Position numbers and translations under genes: made by a program
Shown: positions 9,436-19,110 of the stretch, one piece after another
Layout of the letters: every line of letters starts with the position of its first letter
Numbering within the stretch: position 1 is the stretch's first letter
The notes under the pieces: model-generated
Database searches by the model: none
What the model saw: only the letters and a program-made list of their open reading frames with translations
Told to the model about the DNA's origin: nothing
Source of the DNA: Vibrio hannami
GTDB lineage: Bacteria; Pseudomonadota; Gammaproteobacteria; Enterobacterales; Vibrionaceae
Direction: 5' to 3'
DNA length: 64,000 nt
Assembly (NCBI RefSeq): GCF_029589055.1
Contig: NZ_JARQZP010000003.1
Span: 1,302,001 to 1,366,000, forward strand

Positions 9436-9538
9436 CATACTAAAACTTGTCCCTCTACGAATTTTTTCCGTGACTCCATTGCCCCGCTATCAAATCACCA
9501 TATAATAATTTCAGGGTTATGCTAAAGAAGGAAGTAGT

Positions 9539-10194
9539 GTGAACATAGTTATCTTACATGGTCTCTATATGCACGGTGTGGTAATGCAGCCTTTAAGCCA
9601 GAAGCTACAGGCTCTGGGTTATTCTACTCAAATCGTCAGCTATAACACTGTCTCGATCAATGAAGAAGAACTATTTCAGGATATAGACAACGCACTGGAA
9701 GATTCGGAAAACGTGCTATTAGGGCATAGCCTCGGTGGCATTATGATTAAACGTTATTTAGCCTCACGTAAACCTCCGGTCGAGAAAATTTCCCATGTCA
9801 TTGCCCTCGCCTCCCTATTAAAGGCGCTTCAATTGCCGAGAAGCTTCAGGGGTTAGGATTGGGAGCGATGCTCGGCAACTCTGTAGAGCACGGGTTAGAG
9901 CTTCATGAAGATACCTGGGACTATCCACAATTGCTTGGAAGCATTACCGGCAACGTATCCGTGGGGGTTCGCCCTATATTAATTGGTAGTGACAGCTGTG
10001 ACGGAACCGTCACCGTCGAAGAGACAAAGATAGATGGGATGACGGATCATGTTGAAACTAAAAATAGCCACTCGAGATTTTATTTTAGCTCTGAAGCGAT
10101 AAAGCAGATAGATCACTTTATTAAGAATAGCCATTTCACTACTGATGACGGCTCTTTGCACCGCCATTCCCGCGAAGGCGGGAATCTGGATTAA
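9539..10194 (+). pseudogene. Small alpha/beta hydrolase, one frameshift
   Basis: The first part (GTG start with AAGGAAG upstream) reads VILHGLYMHG, an oxyanion-loop motif, then GHSLGG, the nucleophile elbow with the catalytic Ser. After HVIALAS the frame breaks at CCC 9813-9815. With one extra C it continues as PIKGASIAEKL and joins the second open piece (9859-10194), which carries GSDSCDGTV (likely acid) and a possible catalytic His in MTDH. Together they make one hydrolase of about 218 residues; the substrate is unknown. The last residues, RHSREGGNLD, are translated from the REP-like repeat, so the original end was probably overwritten. Confidence 0.75.
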
Positions 10195-10243
10195 TAATAA
10201 TGTGGATCCCTGATTTAGCAGGCCCGCGGCTAGCGGGATGATA
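10163..10243. repeat. REP-like bipartite palindrome, copy A
   Basis: Two neighbouring palindromes: ATTCCCGCGAAGGCGGGAAT (10165-10184) and a second with GATCCC and GGGATG arms (10205-10240). The outer ends GCCATTCC and GGGATGAT are inverted as in copies B (47694) and C (49817). It lies between a plus-strand gene and the convergent end of the first tad operon, overlaps the end of the hydrolase frame, and may help end transcription from both sides. Confidence 0.6.
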
Positions 10244-10295
10244 GACCTTGTTATAACTCCAGTCCAGCTCTATCAAAGAGCCGCTAGACATCTAG

Positions 10296-10961
10296 CTACT
10301 CAGCTTCAGTAGCCTTAATTATCTCGACCCGCCTGTTCTGCTTTCTTCCATCGGCAGTGTTATTGCTGGCTATCGGCGTGGTTTCACCTTTCGATACTGC
10401 CGTGATACGCGACTTTTCGACACCACCGTTGGCAAGGTAGCTCTTAGCAGCCTCTGAGCGCTTCAAACCCAGAGAGAAGTTATATTCGTTGCTACCGATA
10501 TTGTCCGTGTGCCCCTCTAAAAGAAGGTCTGATGGTGAACTGTCTAGAGTCTGAATCACTGAGTTAAGGACATACTGTGATTCACGGGTCAAATTCGCTT
10601 TATCGAAGTCAAAGTAGACCCTGGCAAATACATGGCCATCCTGATACATCTTCACGCTGCCTTTTGATAACAGGTATTCCGCACACTCTGATGTCACCCC
10701 CATTTTTAGCATCTCTTCAGACACCAGATTTAACGCTCCCTGATAATCACTTTCTGACTGCAACAAAGCAAAAGGCCCGGCATTCAGATTAACCTGGGTA
10801 GCCTGCCCTACTTTCATCGTTTCCTGAGTGTTCACCTCTTTCTTTGCACAGAAGAAGCTAATAGAGTCATCTACTCTTTGCATCTCGTCCGCATACGCGC
10901 CAGTAACAGAAGAGGCTGCAATCAGCAGTATCGGTATTAATTTTAAGTTCCTTTCTGACAT
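10296..10961 (-). CDS. OmpA-family outer membrane protein, tad copy 1
   Basis: A 221-residue secreted protein with a signal peptide (cleavage probably after ...TGAYA) and a C-terminal OmpA-like peptidoglycan-binding domain, about residues 115-215. The domain shows YFDFDKANL, EGHTDNIGSNEYN, LKRSEAAKSYL and RRVEI. It is the last gene of the tad operon. Such proteins often end tad loci and may anchor the secretin complex to the cell wall (inference). It is almost the same protein as the product of 22364-23029, differing at roughly 15 of 221 positions, much closer than the neighbouring tadG pair. Confidence 0.88.
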   Translation of the reverse strand: MSERNLKLIPILLIAASSVTGAYADEMQRVDDSISFFCAKKEVNTQETMKVGQATQVNLNAGPFALLQSESDYQGALNLVSEEMLKMGVTSECAEYLLSKGSVKMYQDGHVFARVYFDFDKANLTRESQYVLNSVIQTLDSSPSDLLLEGHTDNIGSNEYNFSLGLKRSEAAKSYLANGGVEKSRITAVSKGETTPIASNNTADGRKQNRRVEIIKATEAE

Positions 10962-10980
10962 GTTTTGTTCCTTTCTATTA

Positions 10981-12335
10981 CTAGTTTTTCAAGTAGCCAA
11001 ATTCATCACTGATAAGCTCCAGGATTCGTTGTAAAACCTCATCCTGATTCAGAGCTTTGTATACATTAGATTCTCCAGCACAATCTCTAAGTGCTGTATT
11101 TTTCGAGACCTCGTAATTAAAGCCAATAACCGCTATGGTAGAAGACACATTTTCATATCGACCATCACCATCAGGGTCTACCTCTAACTTGTTCAGGTAA
11201 CTCGTAATCTTGGTACAAAGCCCGTTATTAACCAGTAACGAAGAGGTATATCTAGAGTTGTCTAAACCATCTGATAACAGGATGATTAAACGCCTCGGGT
11301 TGGATCCTTTTGCAGCCAACTGCGCCCCTCTGACCAGGCCCTGATAAGAAGAAGTACCGTGTTCGGGGTAAAAATCTGATATATGTTTATTAAATGTCGC
11401 ATAATCTTTGGTTAAGGGTAAATCGTAAAAATAAAACGGATAATCCTCATATAGATCATCAAAATCATGCTGCGCCTTTATTATTCTTCCATGATTATCT
11501 ATATAAAGTCTTATTAGGTCACTACAGCCTGTTTGCTCCTGAAAAATCTGGGCTTCCGTAAAACTATTCTCATTAAACCAAACGGGTTTCTTTAAACAAA
11601 GAATTCGATTGTAAATTTCCTCGTTGTAGTAAAATCTCCCAGAGTAAGCTAAATGGCTGGTTTTATGGTTATACCCCACAAAGGCCACGTAACTATCCCC
11701 CATATAGTCGAAACTATTATAACGCTCGAGTTCATCTGTAATACCTTTGATGATGTCGACCAGGTTTAGGTACTTTCTTTTTGTACCGCTCCAGTAATTG
11801 TACATAGAGCCGGAATAGTCAGAAACCAGTACAACATCGATTGCAGAGCTCTGGTATTTAATCGCAGAACCAGAAGAAGCAACCTGAAAGTCGTCGCCAA
11901 ATGTGGTTTCTATTGGCAACCATGTATCATGTTTGGTGCGGGCCTTAATAGTAAATTGATAATATTGTGGGCCCCCTTTGCGAGTCCTTTCACACATTCG
12001 TCTATGTCTTTACATTCTTCTTTTTCTATATCCAGAGAAATAATGTTACTCATATCCGTCATATAGTGACTTACATACGCCTTAGCGATGGTCTGATTTG
12101 ATTTACTGCCTTTCCCAAGATAAGTAAAATCACTGTTGTCAGCACTATCATCAACATTGGGGTCATTTCTCGCAGCTACAGCTAAGGTTGCCGCTTCAAT
12201 AGCATCATCCAACCTTGCTTTGCTTTGTAGTGCTCTGGAGCCATCGGTAGCCAAACTCATCATCATCCATAAGGCAGGGAATACAATAGCCACAATCAAG
12301 GCTGCATGTCCCTTCTGTTTTCGGATGTTTCTCAT
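10981..12335 (-). pseudogene. tadG: TadG-like von Willebrand A protein, copy 1, frameshifted
   Basis: The N-terminal piece (11910-12335) has the TadE/TadG-type hydrophobic start (GHAALIVAIVFPALWMM), and the second piece (10981-11997) has a vWA domain with the metal-site motif VSDYSGSM and LIILLSDGLDN. The intact paralogue at 23049-24374 shows they are one gene. The frame breaks in a run of five G (C on plus, 11972-11976), and adding one G restores it. TadG is a pseudopilin-like, partly periplasmic minor component of the Tad system. The break may be a sequencing error. If real, copy 1 lacks a full TadG. Confidence 0.85.
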
Positions 12336-12337
12336 AT

Positions 12338-12928
12338 TTACCTCCCCGGAATCGAAGAACCGGAAACGACCGTTGAAAAGCCAACACCTAAAACAGACGA
12401 AACAAAATCCTCGGTATCCCAGCAGAGTGTCACTCTGTATATTGGACTAATGCGATTCCAGGTGGTCTCAACACTTAATCGGCTTGTCTCATCTTGTTCT
12501 ATTTGCTCCAATGTCAGGGGAAGCGGGCAACCAGTATCACTGCCAACTGCCGATTGCTTATAATGAAACGGGGTGTAAATCGGGCCAAACCCTAAATCGA
12601 CAACCTCTTCGATAACCATCCCAAATCGTGGTTCGACACCATCATTATCACGATCAAAATCTGCTACTGTTCGTTTTAGGGAATTAGACGCGATAATAAA
12701 TAACTGATCTGCTTGTGCTTGCGTCAGGTTAAAGTTCCCACCGTATAACTGAGTTCTTTCCTTGGCCAAACTCGCCACTGAAAAAGAGAGCCTGTCCAAT
12801 TTGCCTTTAATCGATAACTTTATAGTCACATCGATTGAAAACAGAAAAAGCGCGCCTAAAACTAAGCTTAGGATGGCAAATTCAACCACAAATGCGCCTT
12901 TTTGCTTCCGTTTTACTGAGCTAATCAA
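12338..12928 (-). CDS. tadF: TadF-like minor pseudopilin, copy 1
   Basis: A 196-residue protein in the tadF position. A short basic start (VKRKQKG) is followed by the prepilin-like helix GAFVVEFAILSLVLGAL with a Glu five residues after the Gly, as in TadE/TadF proteins processed by TadV. The rest is soluble and includes several Cys. It overlaps tadE by four bases and ends two bases before tadG. By eye it is clearly less similar to its copy-2 partner than the ATPases are. Assignment rests on the helix and gene order. Confidence 0.82.
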   Translation of the reverse strand: MISSVKRKQKGAFVVEFAILSLVLGALFLFSIDVTIKLSIKGKLDRLSFSVASLAKERTQLYGGNFNLTQAQADQLFIIASNSLKRTVADFDRDNDGVEPRFGMVIEEVVDLGFGPIYTPFHYKQSAVGSDTGCPLPLTLEQIEQDETSRLSVETTWNRISPIYRVTLCWDTEDFVSSVLGVGFSTVVSGSSIPGR

Positions 12929-13437
12929 AACGCAGACCTTTGATATTCTTGAATAACAATCACTTCTCTGGCAAACACCGTGTTCCCACTAGTCAAGAAG
13001 GTAAAAAGACCGCCATAGTCGTAGGTGATGTAATAAATAGCGATGGCCTGCAAAGTCTCCTCGCCGCATATAGCCTCTGCTGCTGCACCAGAAATAGTTG
13101 GGGACTTGCATGGAGCCATTTGCATCTCAAGGGTAGGTAGATCATTCACATAACTCACTCTGATCTTGAACTTTTCTTTTTCAAGCAACTTACCCCAAAA
13201 CGCACCATCGCCACCTTCGCCGACACCGTATAAAGTTTCTTTAAACACCGTCAGGTAGTCTTCCCCCTCTTTCTTTGCCTTGCGTGAGGATTGAGCGATG
13301 GCGTAATCACATACCGAAGAGATATAAGAGATATAGTTAGCTTCAAACCACCCCATTAATAGGGTCCAAAAAGCCATGAAGCTTAGAGCAAACTCGATAC
13401 TGACAACGCCTGCAATTTTTCTTTTTTGACGTCTCAT
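12925..13437 (-). CDS. tadE: TadE-like minor pseudopilin, copy 1
   Basis: A 170-residue TadE-family protein. The basic N-terminus RRQKRK is followed by GVVSIEFALSFMAFWTLLMG, the single hydrophobic helix with the conserved Glu. A mostly periplasmic domain with Cys pairs and the FAREVIVIQEY end follows. TadE is a pseudopilin matured by the prepilin peptidase in characterised Tad systems. Four-base overlaps with tadD upstream and tadF downstream point to coupled translation. Confidence 0.85.
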   Translation of the reverse strand: MRRQKRKIAGVVSIEFALSFMAFWTLLMGWFEANYISYISSVCDYAIAQSSRKAKKEGEDYLTVFKETLYGVGEGGDGAFWGKLLEKEKFKIRVSYVNDLPTLEMQMAPCKSPTISGAAAEAICGEETLQAIAIYYITYDYGGLFTFLTSGNTVFAREVIVIQEYQRSAF

Positions 13438-14285
13438 TGCTCAACCTCTTCTAAAACAATCGTATCTATTGCTCTTGCTTCTGAATGCCTGATTTCGCCT
13501 TTTGCAGGCTTACGATCATTTCGCAGTGATACTTCCTGGTGATTGATTTCGCTATTCGTTTTTCGAAGTGCAATATAAATTTTCTGAGCCTGATTTGTCG
13601 TATAGCCTTTCGTTTTTAGTACTTCCTCCAGGGGCTTGTACATCCCCAATTTTGCGTATGCCAGTACCAGGTTGGATAGCACCTCGGTATCTTCATTACC
13701 CTTTTCATAGATAGAATAAAGCCGACCGACAGCTTCTTGATAGTTGCCCTCAATCAGGTCAAGAACTGCCAGGTTGTTTTTTATGGTTATATCATCGTAG
13801 AAGTGCTTTCTTGCTTGTAGAAAATAGTAGCGAGATTTTTGGTAATCGCCTTTTTCTGCCCATATTAGACCTAGTAAGTTTTCTGCCTCAGCCATCCTAG
13901 GTTCTAACTGTAAGGCTTTCACTGCATGGCGATAAGCAGACTCAACCTTGCCCTTAGAAAAGTCTATTTTCGCCCTAAGAAATAACACCTTAGTTTGTTG
14001 TGCAGAGTCAGGGATAATTTGCTCTACATGAAACGCAGCAGAGTCATAATCCTTAGCATCAACATAAGCTGAGATCAACTTAATTCGGATATCTGAGGAC
14101 TCTTGCTTGCGAAGTGATTCTTTATAGAACTCAATCAGCTTGCCTGTATTATTGGTACTTAACAGAAGCTCTTCGCGAGATTTAAAACTGGCATTGTCCG
14201 CAAGCTCCTGCTGAGTTTGAGTCGTAGAGGTAACGCATCCACACAGTAATAACACCACAGGCAGTATAAATAACCATCTCATCAC
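13434..14285 (-). CDS. tadD: TadD-like TPR lipoprotein, copy 1
   Basis: A 283-residue protein with a lipoprotein signal (LLLCGC lipobox, Cys about residue 17) and several tetratricopeptide repeats between about residues 50 and 220 (for example AENLLGLIWAEKGDYQKSRY). TadD is thought to help secretin or pilus assembly at the outer membrane, like pilotins. It overlaps tadC and tadE by four bases each. The copy-2 partner has 285 residues and the same repeat pattern. Confidence 0.86.
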   Translation of the reverse strand: MMRWLFILPVVLLLCGCVTSTTQTQQELADNASFKSREELLLSTNNTGKLIEFYKESLRKQESSDIRIKLISAYVDAKDYDSAAFHVEQIIPDSAQQTKVLFLRAKIDFSKGKVESAYRHAVKALQLEPRMAEAENLLGLIWAEKGDYQKSRYYFLQARKHFYDDITIKNNLAVLDLIEGNYQEAVGRLYSIYEKGNEDTEVLSNLVLAYAKLGMYKPLEEVLKTKGYTTNQAQKIYIALRKTNSEINHQEVSLRNDRKPAKGEIRHSEARAIDTIVLEEVEQ

Positions 14286-15156
14286 ATTAACCTCACCACA
14301 CTTGGAGCAATGATCAGAATGACGATCGGAAACATAATAAACAGCACCAGCGGGACCGACATCTTTGCTGACAGCTTTCCGACCTTCTCTTCCAACCCTA
14401 ACATCTGAGCTTCACGAATATCGGTCGCTAGTGTTGTCAAAACCTGATAGATAGATGAGCCATACTGCAGGCTTTGGTTAATGGTCATGACAAAGCTTCT
14501 TACTTCAGGAGTAGGAACTCTTTCATATAATTCATCTAATGCGGTACCCAATCCAACAATTCTGGCTCTATCATTGGTTTTCTTAAGCAAGTAAGCCAGG
14601 TTTTTATCAAAGCCCGCAATCTCGCCAGATAGATACCCCATAGTAGACTCAATCGTCATTCCGGTTTGAACACACACCGCCATAAGGTCAAGAAGATAGG
14701 GTAATTGGTTGGAAATTTGGGTTCTGATTTTGTTTGCACGAGCAGATAGGTACATATCCGGCAGAATGATCACCGCAATAATCCAAAACAAGCCTCCTAG
14801 GATAACTTTCCTAGGCTCATTACTGCCGTGTAAGAATAGGGCAACTGATGCAACAACACCCAGTGCCAATAGAGTGTACTTCAACGGAAGAAACAGGTAC
14901 GACCAACGCGTGTTGTATATTCCTGCGGCCCAAAGTTTAGCCTCAATTTCATCCTTTGAAGCAGCAACCAGCCCGGTGACCGCTAAACTGTACTTATGAA
15001 GTAAGTTGTGTCTTTGTTTTTTGGAATCTTCCGTTATCAGACCAAGGTTATTCAGTTTTTTCTTCTTTTTAGAGCTGATATCGAAGAAATAGCCATCAAA
15101 AAAACACCCAGGACGAGTAGGAGTAGAAAGGCTAATTGAGCGTAAGAAGCGTTCAT
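14282..15156 (-). pseudogene. tadC: TadC inner-membrane platform protein, copy 1, frameshifted
   Basis: The main open part (14282-14884) carries the GspF/T2SSF-type platform domain with LPYLLDLMAVCVQTGM and two C-terminal membrane helices. The upstream 272 bases in the shifted frame encode MNASYAQLAFLLLLVLG and, after the break, KKLNNLGLITEDS and YNTRWSYLFLPLKYTLL. This matches the N-terminus of intact tadC copy 2 (291 residues). The break is in an A6 run (T on plus, 15056-15061), where one extra A restores the frame. The start overlaps the tadB stop by one base. TadB and TadC form the inner-membrane core driven by TadA. Confidence 0.88.
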
Positions 15157-16073
15157 TATCTAACCCCTCGCATTAATCCCCATACAATAACTAACCCGAT
15201 TGCTTCACTTATTAACATGTAGAAAAGAATGGGCCGACCATCAGGATCAAACATTATGAATTCGTAGTTTTGGGGGGATATGTACTGCAAAATAATCAGA
15301 AAGATAAACGGTATAACTCCAACAATTTTGGCTGATGTCCGAGCTTCGGCCGTTAACGCATATTTCTTTTTTTCCAAAGCCTTAGCATTTGCCATGACCC
15401 GATTTAGTTTAGTCATTATTTCTTTAAGCTGTCCCCCTCTTTGCATATTGGCACGCAATGTAATGACAAAAAACTGGAAAGCAGGGTAAGGGAATCGCTG
15501 CACTGATTTTCGAAACACGTCTTCAGGGTGTTCCCCCATCTGTAGCCTGTCTCCCATTTTCTTAAACTCAGCGCCAACCGCTCCATCCAGGTTTTTTCCA
15601 ACATAAATAATGGCATGCATAATACTTTCACCAGAGGAAACCGCACTGGCAAGGATGTTTAACGCGTCAGGAAAGGCCTCTTCAAATTTCTTTCTCTCTC
15701 GGTTTTGCAGCCAGGTAATCCCGGCTATCGTCGACGCTATCAGGCACAACGTTAGTACCAGGTAGATATTGCTCCGAAAAAAACGTTCATTCACCTCAAT
15801 ACCGATGACTACAACTATTGAATAAAAAAGCCCTAGTTTAATCACAGCAAGACTGCCGATCTGCGTCATCAAGTTGCTCACAAATCGTTTTAGCCTCTTT
15901 TGAGCAGTCAGCCCTGATAAGGAATCGAGATCAACTGCAGAGTCAACGTCAGCCATGCTGTAGACCTTGACGGTTTGGTTATACTCCTCGAAAAAATTGT
16001 GCTTTGGCTTCCGGGTGTACAAGCCAAATACAATCAGAAAGACACCGAAGCAAACTAGCAACACATAGATCAT
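15156..16073 (-). CDS. tadB: TadB inner-membrane platform protein, copy 1
   Basis: A 305-residue GspF-related protein with an N-terminal membrane helix, a pair of helices near residues 75-120, the cytoplasmic T2SSF domain with FPDALNILASAVSSGES and a C-terminal hydrophobic pair. With TadC it makes the motor platform of the Flp pilus. The start overlaps the tadA stop by four bases. It is clearly homologous to the copy-2 protein of the same length. Confidence 0.93.
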   Translation of the reverse strand: MIYVLLVCFGVFLIVFGLYTRKPKHNFFEEYNQTVKVYSMADVDSAVDLDSLSGLTAQKRLKRFVSNLMTQIGSLAVIKLGLFYSIVVVIGIEVNERFFRSNIYLVLTLCLIASTIAGITWLQNRERKKFEEAFPDALNILASAVSSGESIMHAIIYVGKNLDGAVGAEFKKMGDRLQMGEHPEDVFRKSVQRFPYPAFQFFVITLRANMQRGGQLKEIMTKLNRVMANAKALEKKKYALTAEARTSAKIVGVIPFIFLIILQYISPQNYEFIMFDPDGRPILFYMLISEAIGLVIVWGLMRGVR

Positions 16074-17356
16074 GTATGAACCTCATGTGCTGCAAACAGT
16101 GAATCCAATTGTTTTTCTAAACCAAAATAGCGGGATTTTTCGACCAGAACTGAACGCTTCATTAAGCCAGCTGTCACGAAATTACCTTCTACACGCTCAG
16201 CATCAGCAGTAATCTGATTGGGCTTAAAGCGGAAAATTTCTTCCATAACCACGTTTGAACCTTCCAGCCCCACCACTTCTGAAATACTCATAATTTTCCG
16301 GCTACCATCATGCAGTCGACTAACCTGAATCACTAAATCCACTGCGCTGACAATACTCCTTCTGATCGCTTCCAGGGGTAGGTTATTAGTCGCCATCATT
16401 ACCATTGATTCCACACGCGCAAGTGCATCTCGTGGCGTGTTTGCATGGAGAGTAGACATAGAGCCATCGTGACCCGTGTTCATTGCCTGCAACATTTCGA
16501 ACGCTTCAGCACCACGACACTCCCCTACAACGATTCGATCTGGCCGCATACGCAGGGCGTTAATAACCAAATCTCTCTGGGTGATCATGCCCGTATTTTC
16601 AATACCTGCGGTTCTGGTTTCCAGGCGCACCACATGGGGTTGGAGTAATCTTAATTCGGCCGCATCCTCAATAGTCACTATCCTTTCTTTAGGCGAGATA
16701 AACTGAGACAAAGCGTTGAGCATGGTGGTTTTACCGGAACCAGTACCACCGGATATCAGAATGTTCAGGCGACACCGAGCAGCGATCATTAACAGCTGAG
16801 CAATTTCCTGACTCATTGCACCAAATTCGACTAGCTTAGGCAGATCAATCGACTGCTTTTTAAATTTTCGAATTGAAATAGAGGTGCCATCCAATGCGAT
16901 TGGTGGAATAACGATATTCACACGGCTACCGTCCAACAACCTAGCATCACAAAGTGGACGTGAATCATCGACCCTTCGGCCGATACGGCTAGCGATTCGT
17001 TTAGCGATTTCCAACAACTGGGCTTCATCGATAAAGCTAATGTTAGCTTTGTCTACCAGGCCGTTTCGCTCTATAAACACATTTTCCGCACCATTGATCA
17101 TAATGTCGGTAATGGATTCATCTTCCATCAAAGGCTGTAAAGGCCCCAGCCCCTGAAGTTCGTCGACAAGACTTTTTACAAACTCGTTGCGTAAAATAGT
17201 GGGTACAGATAAACCATCTTTGTCGACCAGAACGTCAACCGCTTTCGATAGTTGTTGAGCCAGCTGAGCGCTTGTTAGCGTGGTTATTGCTTCAGGTGCT
17301 AGCGCATCAAAAATCTGTTTTCGAATACGCTTATAGATCTCCTTTGCATCACTCAT
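16070..17356 (-). CDS. tadA: TadA pilus assembly ATPase, copy 1
   Basis: A 428-residue secretion ATPase of the CpaF/TadA family that powers Flp pilus assembly. The Walker A motif is GGTGSGKTT (about residue 210); the Asp box region VTIEDAAELRL, the Walker B-like RPDRIVVGECRG and the His-box TGHDGSMSTLHAN follow in the usual order. It shares about 90 percent of residues with the copy-2 protein by eye, among the highest of the pairs. It starts two bases after tadZ. Confidence 0.97.
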   Translation of the reverse strand: MSDAKEIYKRIRKQIFDALAPEAITTLTSAQLAQQLSKAVDVLVDKDGLSVPTILRNEFVKSLVDELQGLGPLQPLMEDESITDIMINGAENVFIERNGLVDKANISFIDEAQLLEIAKRIASRIGRRVDDSRPLCDARLLDGSRVNIVIPPIALDGTSISIRKFKKQSIDLPKLVEFGAMSQEIAQLLMIAARCRLNILISGGTGSGKTTMLNALSQFISPKERIVTIEDAAELRLLQPHVVRLETRTAGIENTGMITQRDLVINALRMRPDRIVVGECRGAEAFEMLQAMNTGHDGSMSTLHANTPRDALARVESMVMMATNNLPLEAIRRSIVSAVDLVIQVSRLHDGSRKIMSISEVVGLEGSNVVMEEIFRFKPNQITADAERVEGNFVTAGLMKRSVLVEKSRYFGLEKQLDSLFAAHEVHT

Positions 17357-17358
17357 GG

Positions 17359-18600
17359 CTAACTCCTAAGCCATGAGGGTAAAAAGCTACCTGAGGTTTT
17401 CTTTTCTTTACCAATGATCTTGGATGCCAGCCTTTCTATGGCTTTTGCGGGTTTTCCTCGCTGTTGCCAAATCCGCTTATTATCAAGAAGAAGCGCATCT
17501 AGTTTTTTTACATACGGTATTTCCACATCAACAGGTTGGCGCAAAAATTTGTCGATCTCCTCCTGACTCACCGTGGCACAACTGTCAGGAATCGTTCTGT
17601 TTAATACAAAGATCAGTCTTAATTTTTCATTGTTACTGGCATCCAGAATACGCTTACGTATTTTGGCTGCTTCTCTAACCGCTGAAACAGTTGGACTAAA
17701 TACCAAAACGATACAATCTGAGCGTTCTGCTACCATCTCATAGGTGATCGTCTGGCTACATGATGAAGAGATATCATCAAGAATAAAGTTGACATCCTCA
17801 GCTAAGAACTCAGTTACCGTTTTGGTATAACAATGAACCTCTTCATCCGGAAGATCTTCTGATGCCAATGACAACACAGAAAGAAATTTTGACTGGCGCG
17901 TAAGCATGCTTTGCGATGTCGTACTGTCCAGGCTACTGATAAAATTGCCCGAACGAACTTGACGTTTCTCGAATTTTTCTATGCCAAGCATGATATCCAG
18001 GTTACCGCCGTGGTAGGCGTTATCCACCATAACACAGGAAGAGCTTTTATCTTCAGAAAGCACATAACCGATTTCAGATGCAAGAAACGTAGTACCTACT
18101 CCGCCTTTACAGCCGACAAAGCTGATCTGCTTGGCGATCCTTTTTTTACCCAGACCTTTATTACGGTTTCTGTTTTCAGCAACGCCTTTAACAAACTCGG
18201 TCAATTCCTGCTTGGTTATCGGCCAAAAAAGGTAATAGAACCCTAACTGTTTGAGATTTCGAATGGTCGAAATGGCGTCCTCACTTCCCACAACTATGAC
18301 TGATGCATCGTTTGGTAATAGGTGATTTACCTTCTCCGCATCTTTGATAACATCTTCGCTATCATTAAGTTCGAGAATTACGATTTCGACCTTCCGATCT
18401 CTTACATATTGTTTGATATCTTCTTCATGGTTAGGTTGTATCGCGGGTTCAGGCATACCTTCAAAACGGTGAGCCTCCAGTACAAGAGAACGACAGTCTT
18501 CGGTTTGATAAAACAGTACCGTCGAGGAGTCCGTAGCCGACTGCTTCGACGAGGAAGATGAATTTGGGTCGGTTTTAAGAATATCTGCTAAATCGAACAT
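17359..18600 (-). CDS. tadZ: TadZ / CpaE-like localisation protein, copy 1
   Basis: A 413-residue TadZ/CpaE-type protein. The N-terminal half is an atypical receiver domain, and the C-terminal half (from about residue 155) is a ParA/MinD-like ATPase with the deviant Walker A GCKGGVGTT. TadZ family members place the Tad machine at its cell position. The segment VNHLLPNDASVIVVGSEDA and the following roughly 80 residues appear identical in both copies, unlike the flanks. It lies just after the RcpB-like lipoprotein gene. Confidence 0.93.
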   Translation of the reverse strand: MFDLADILKTDPNSSSSSKQSATDSSTVLFYQTEDCRSLVLEAHRFEGMPEPAIQPNHEEDIKQYVRDRKVEIVILELNDSEDVIKDAEKVNHLLPNDASVIVVGSEDAISTIRNLKQLGFYYLFWPITKQELTEFVKGVAENRNRNKGLGKKRIAKQISFVGCKGGVGTTFLASEIGYVLSEDKSSSCVMVDNAYHGGNLDIMLGIEKFEKRQVRSGNFISSLDSTTSQSMLTRQSKFLSVLSLASEDLPDEEVHCYTKTVTEFLAEDVNFILDDISSSCSQTITYEMVAERSDCIVLVFSPTVSAVREAAKIRKRILDASNNEKLRLIFVLNRTIPDSCATVSQEEIDKFLRQPVDVEIPYVKKLDALLLDNKRIWQQRGKPAKAIERLASKIIGKEKKTSGSFLPSWLRS

Positions 18601-18609
18601 TGGAGTAAC

Positions 18610-19110
18610 TTACTTTTTAATCAGCATTTTTTCTGGATTGACCATTGACTGCCACCTGGCATTCTGTACATAACAACCATTGGCCTCTCTGCCAAAGTTA
18701 CCAATGGCTTCATAACCACATGCACTCACTATCACTTTGTTCACTACGGTTTCTAACCTTAAGTCCTCAGGAAACTCCAGGTCGGTCCCCCGATCCGGTG
18801 ATTTAGTTACATAAAGCTTTTCGCTGTCAATGCCCTTACTTAGCAGATAGTTGGCGTATTTATCTGCCAGTTTTTTACCCGATTTACTGCTCCAATAGAT
18901 ATTCACGGCCTGAGTAGCAATGATGTCCCAGTGTTTGTTCACGTACTTATCCAGCTCATCCCAGGCTTGCCTGGTCTTGTTGCTTTTTATATCAATATCA
19001 ATGGAATAAGTAATTGGAACTACCTTCAGCTCAGTACCACGGCGCTCGTCCACACGCTCAGCACAAGCCGTCAGTCCAATGCAGATTAGAGGAAGTAATA
19101 GTTTTCTCAT
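18610..19110 (-). CDS. rcpB: RcpB / CpaD-like pilus lipoprotein, copy 1
   Basis: A 166-residue lipoprotein with a clear lipobox (IGLTAC, Cys about residue 16), in the rcpB position between secretin and tadZ. The end, GCYVQNARWQSMVNPEKML, resembles the GC-x-x-QN-x-x-x-M-V-x-P signature of CpaD-family pilus proteins. Such proteins sit in the outer membrane and help or gate the secretin (inference). The start overlaps the rcpA stop by four bases. Naming follows position and the terminal motif; overall similarity to characterised RcpB was not tested. Confidence 0.7.
   Translation of the reverse strand: MRKLLLPLICIGLTACAERVDERRGTELKVVPITYSIDIDIKSNKTRQAWDELDKYVNKHWDIIATQAVNIYWSSKSGKKLADKYANYLLSKGIDSEKLYVTKSPDRGTDLEFPEDLRLETVVNKVIVSACGYEAIGNFGREANGCYVQNARWQSMVNPEKMLIKK

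Noticed and set aside
11972..11976. Phase-variable G tract in tadG copy 1 as a firm claim
   Set aside because: Five G is short for slippage, and similar one-base losses occur in unrelated runs in this window, so error is the simpler explanation; it is kept only as a possibility.
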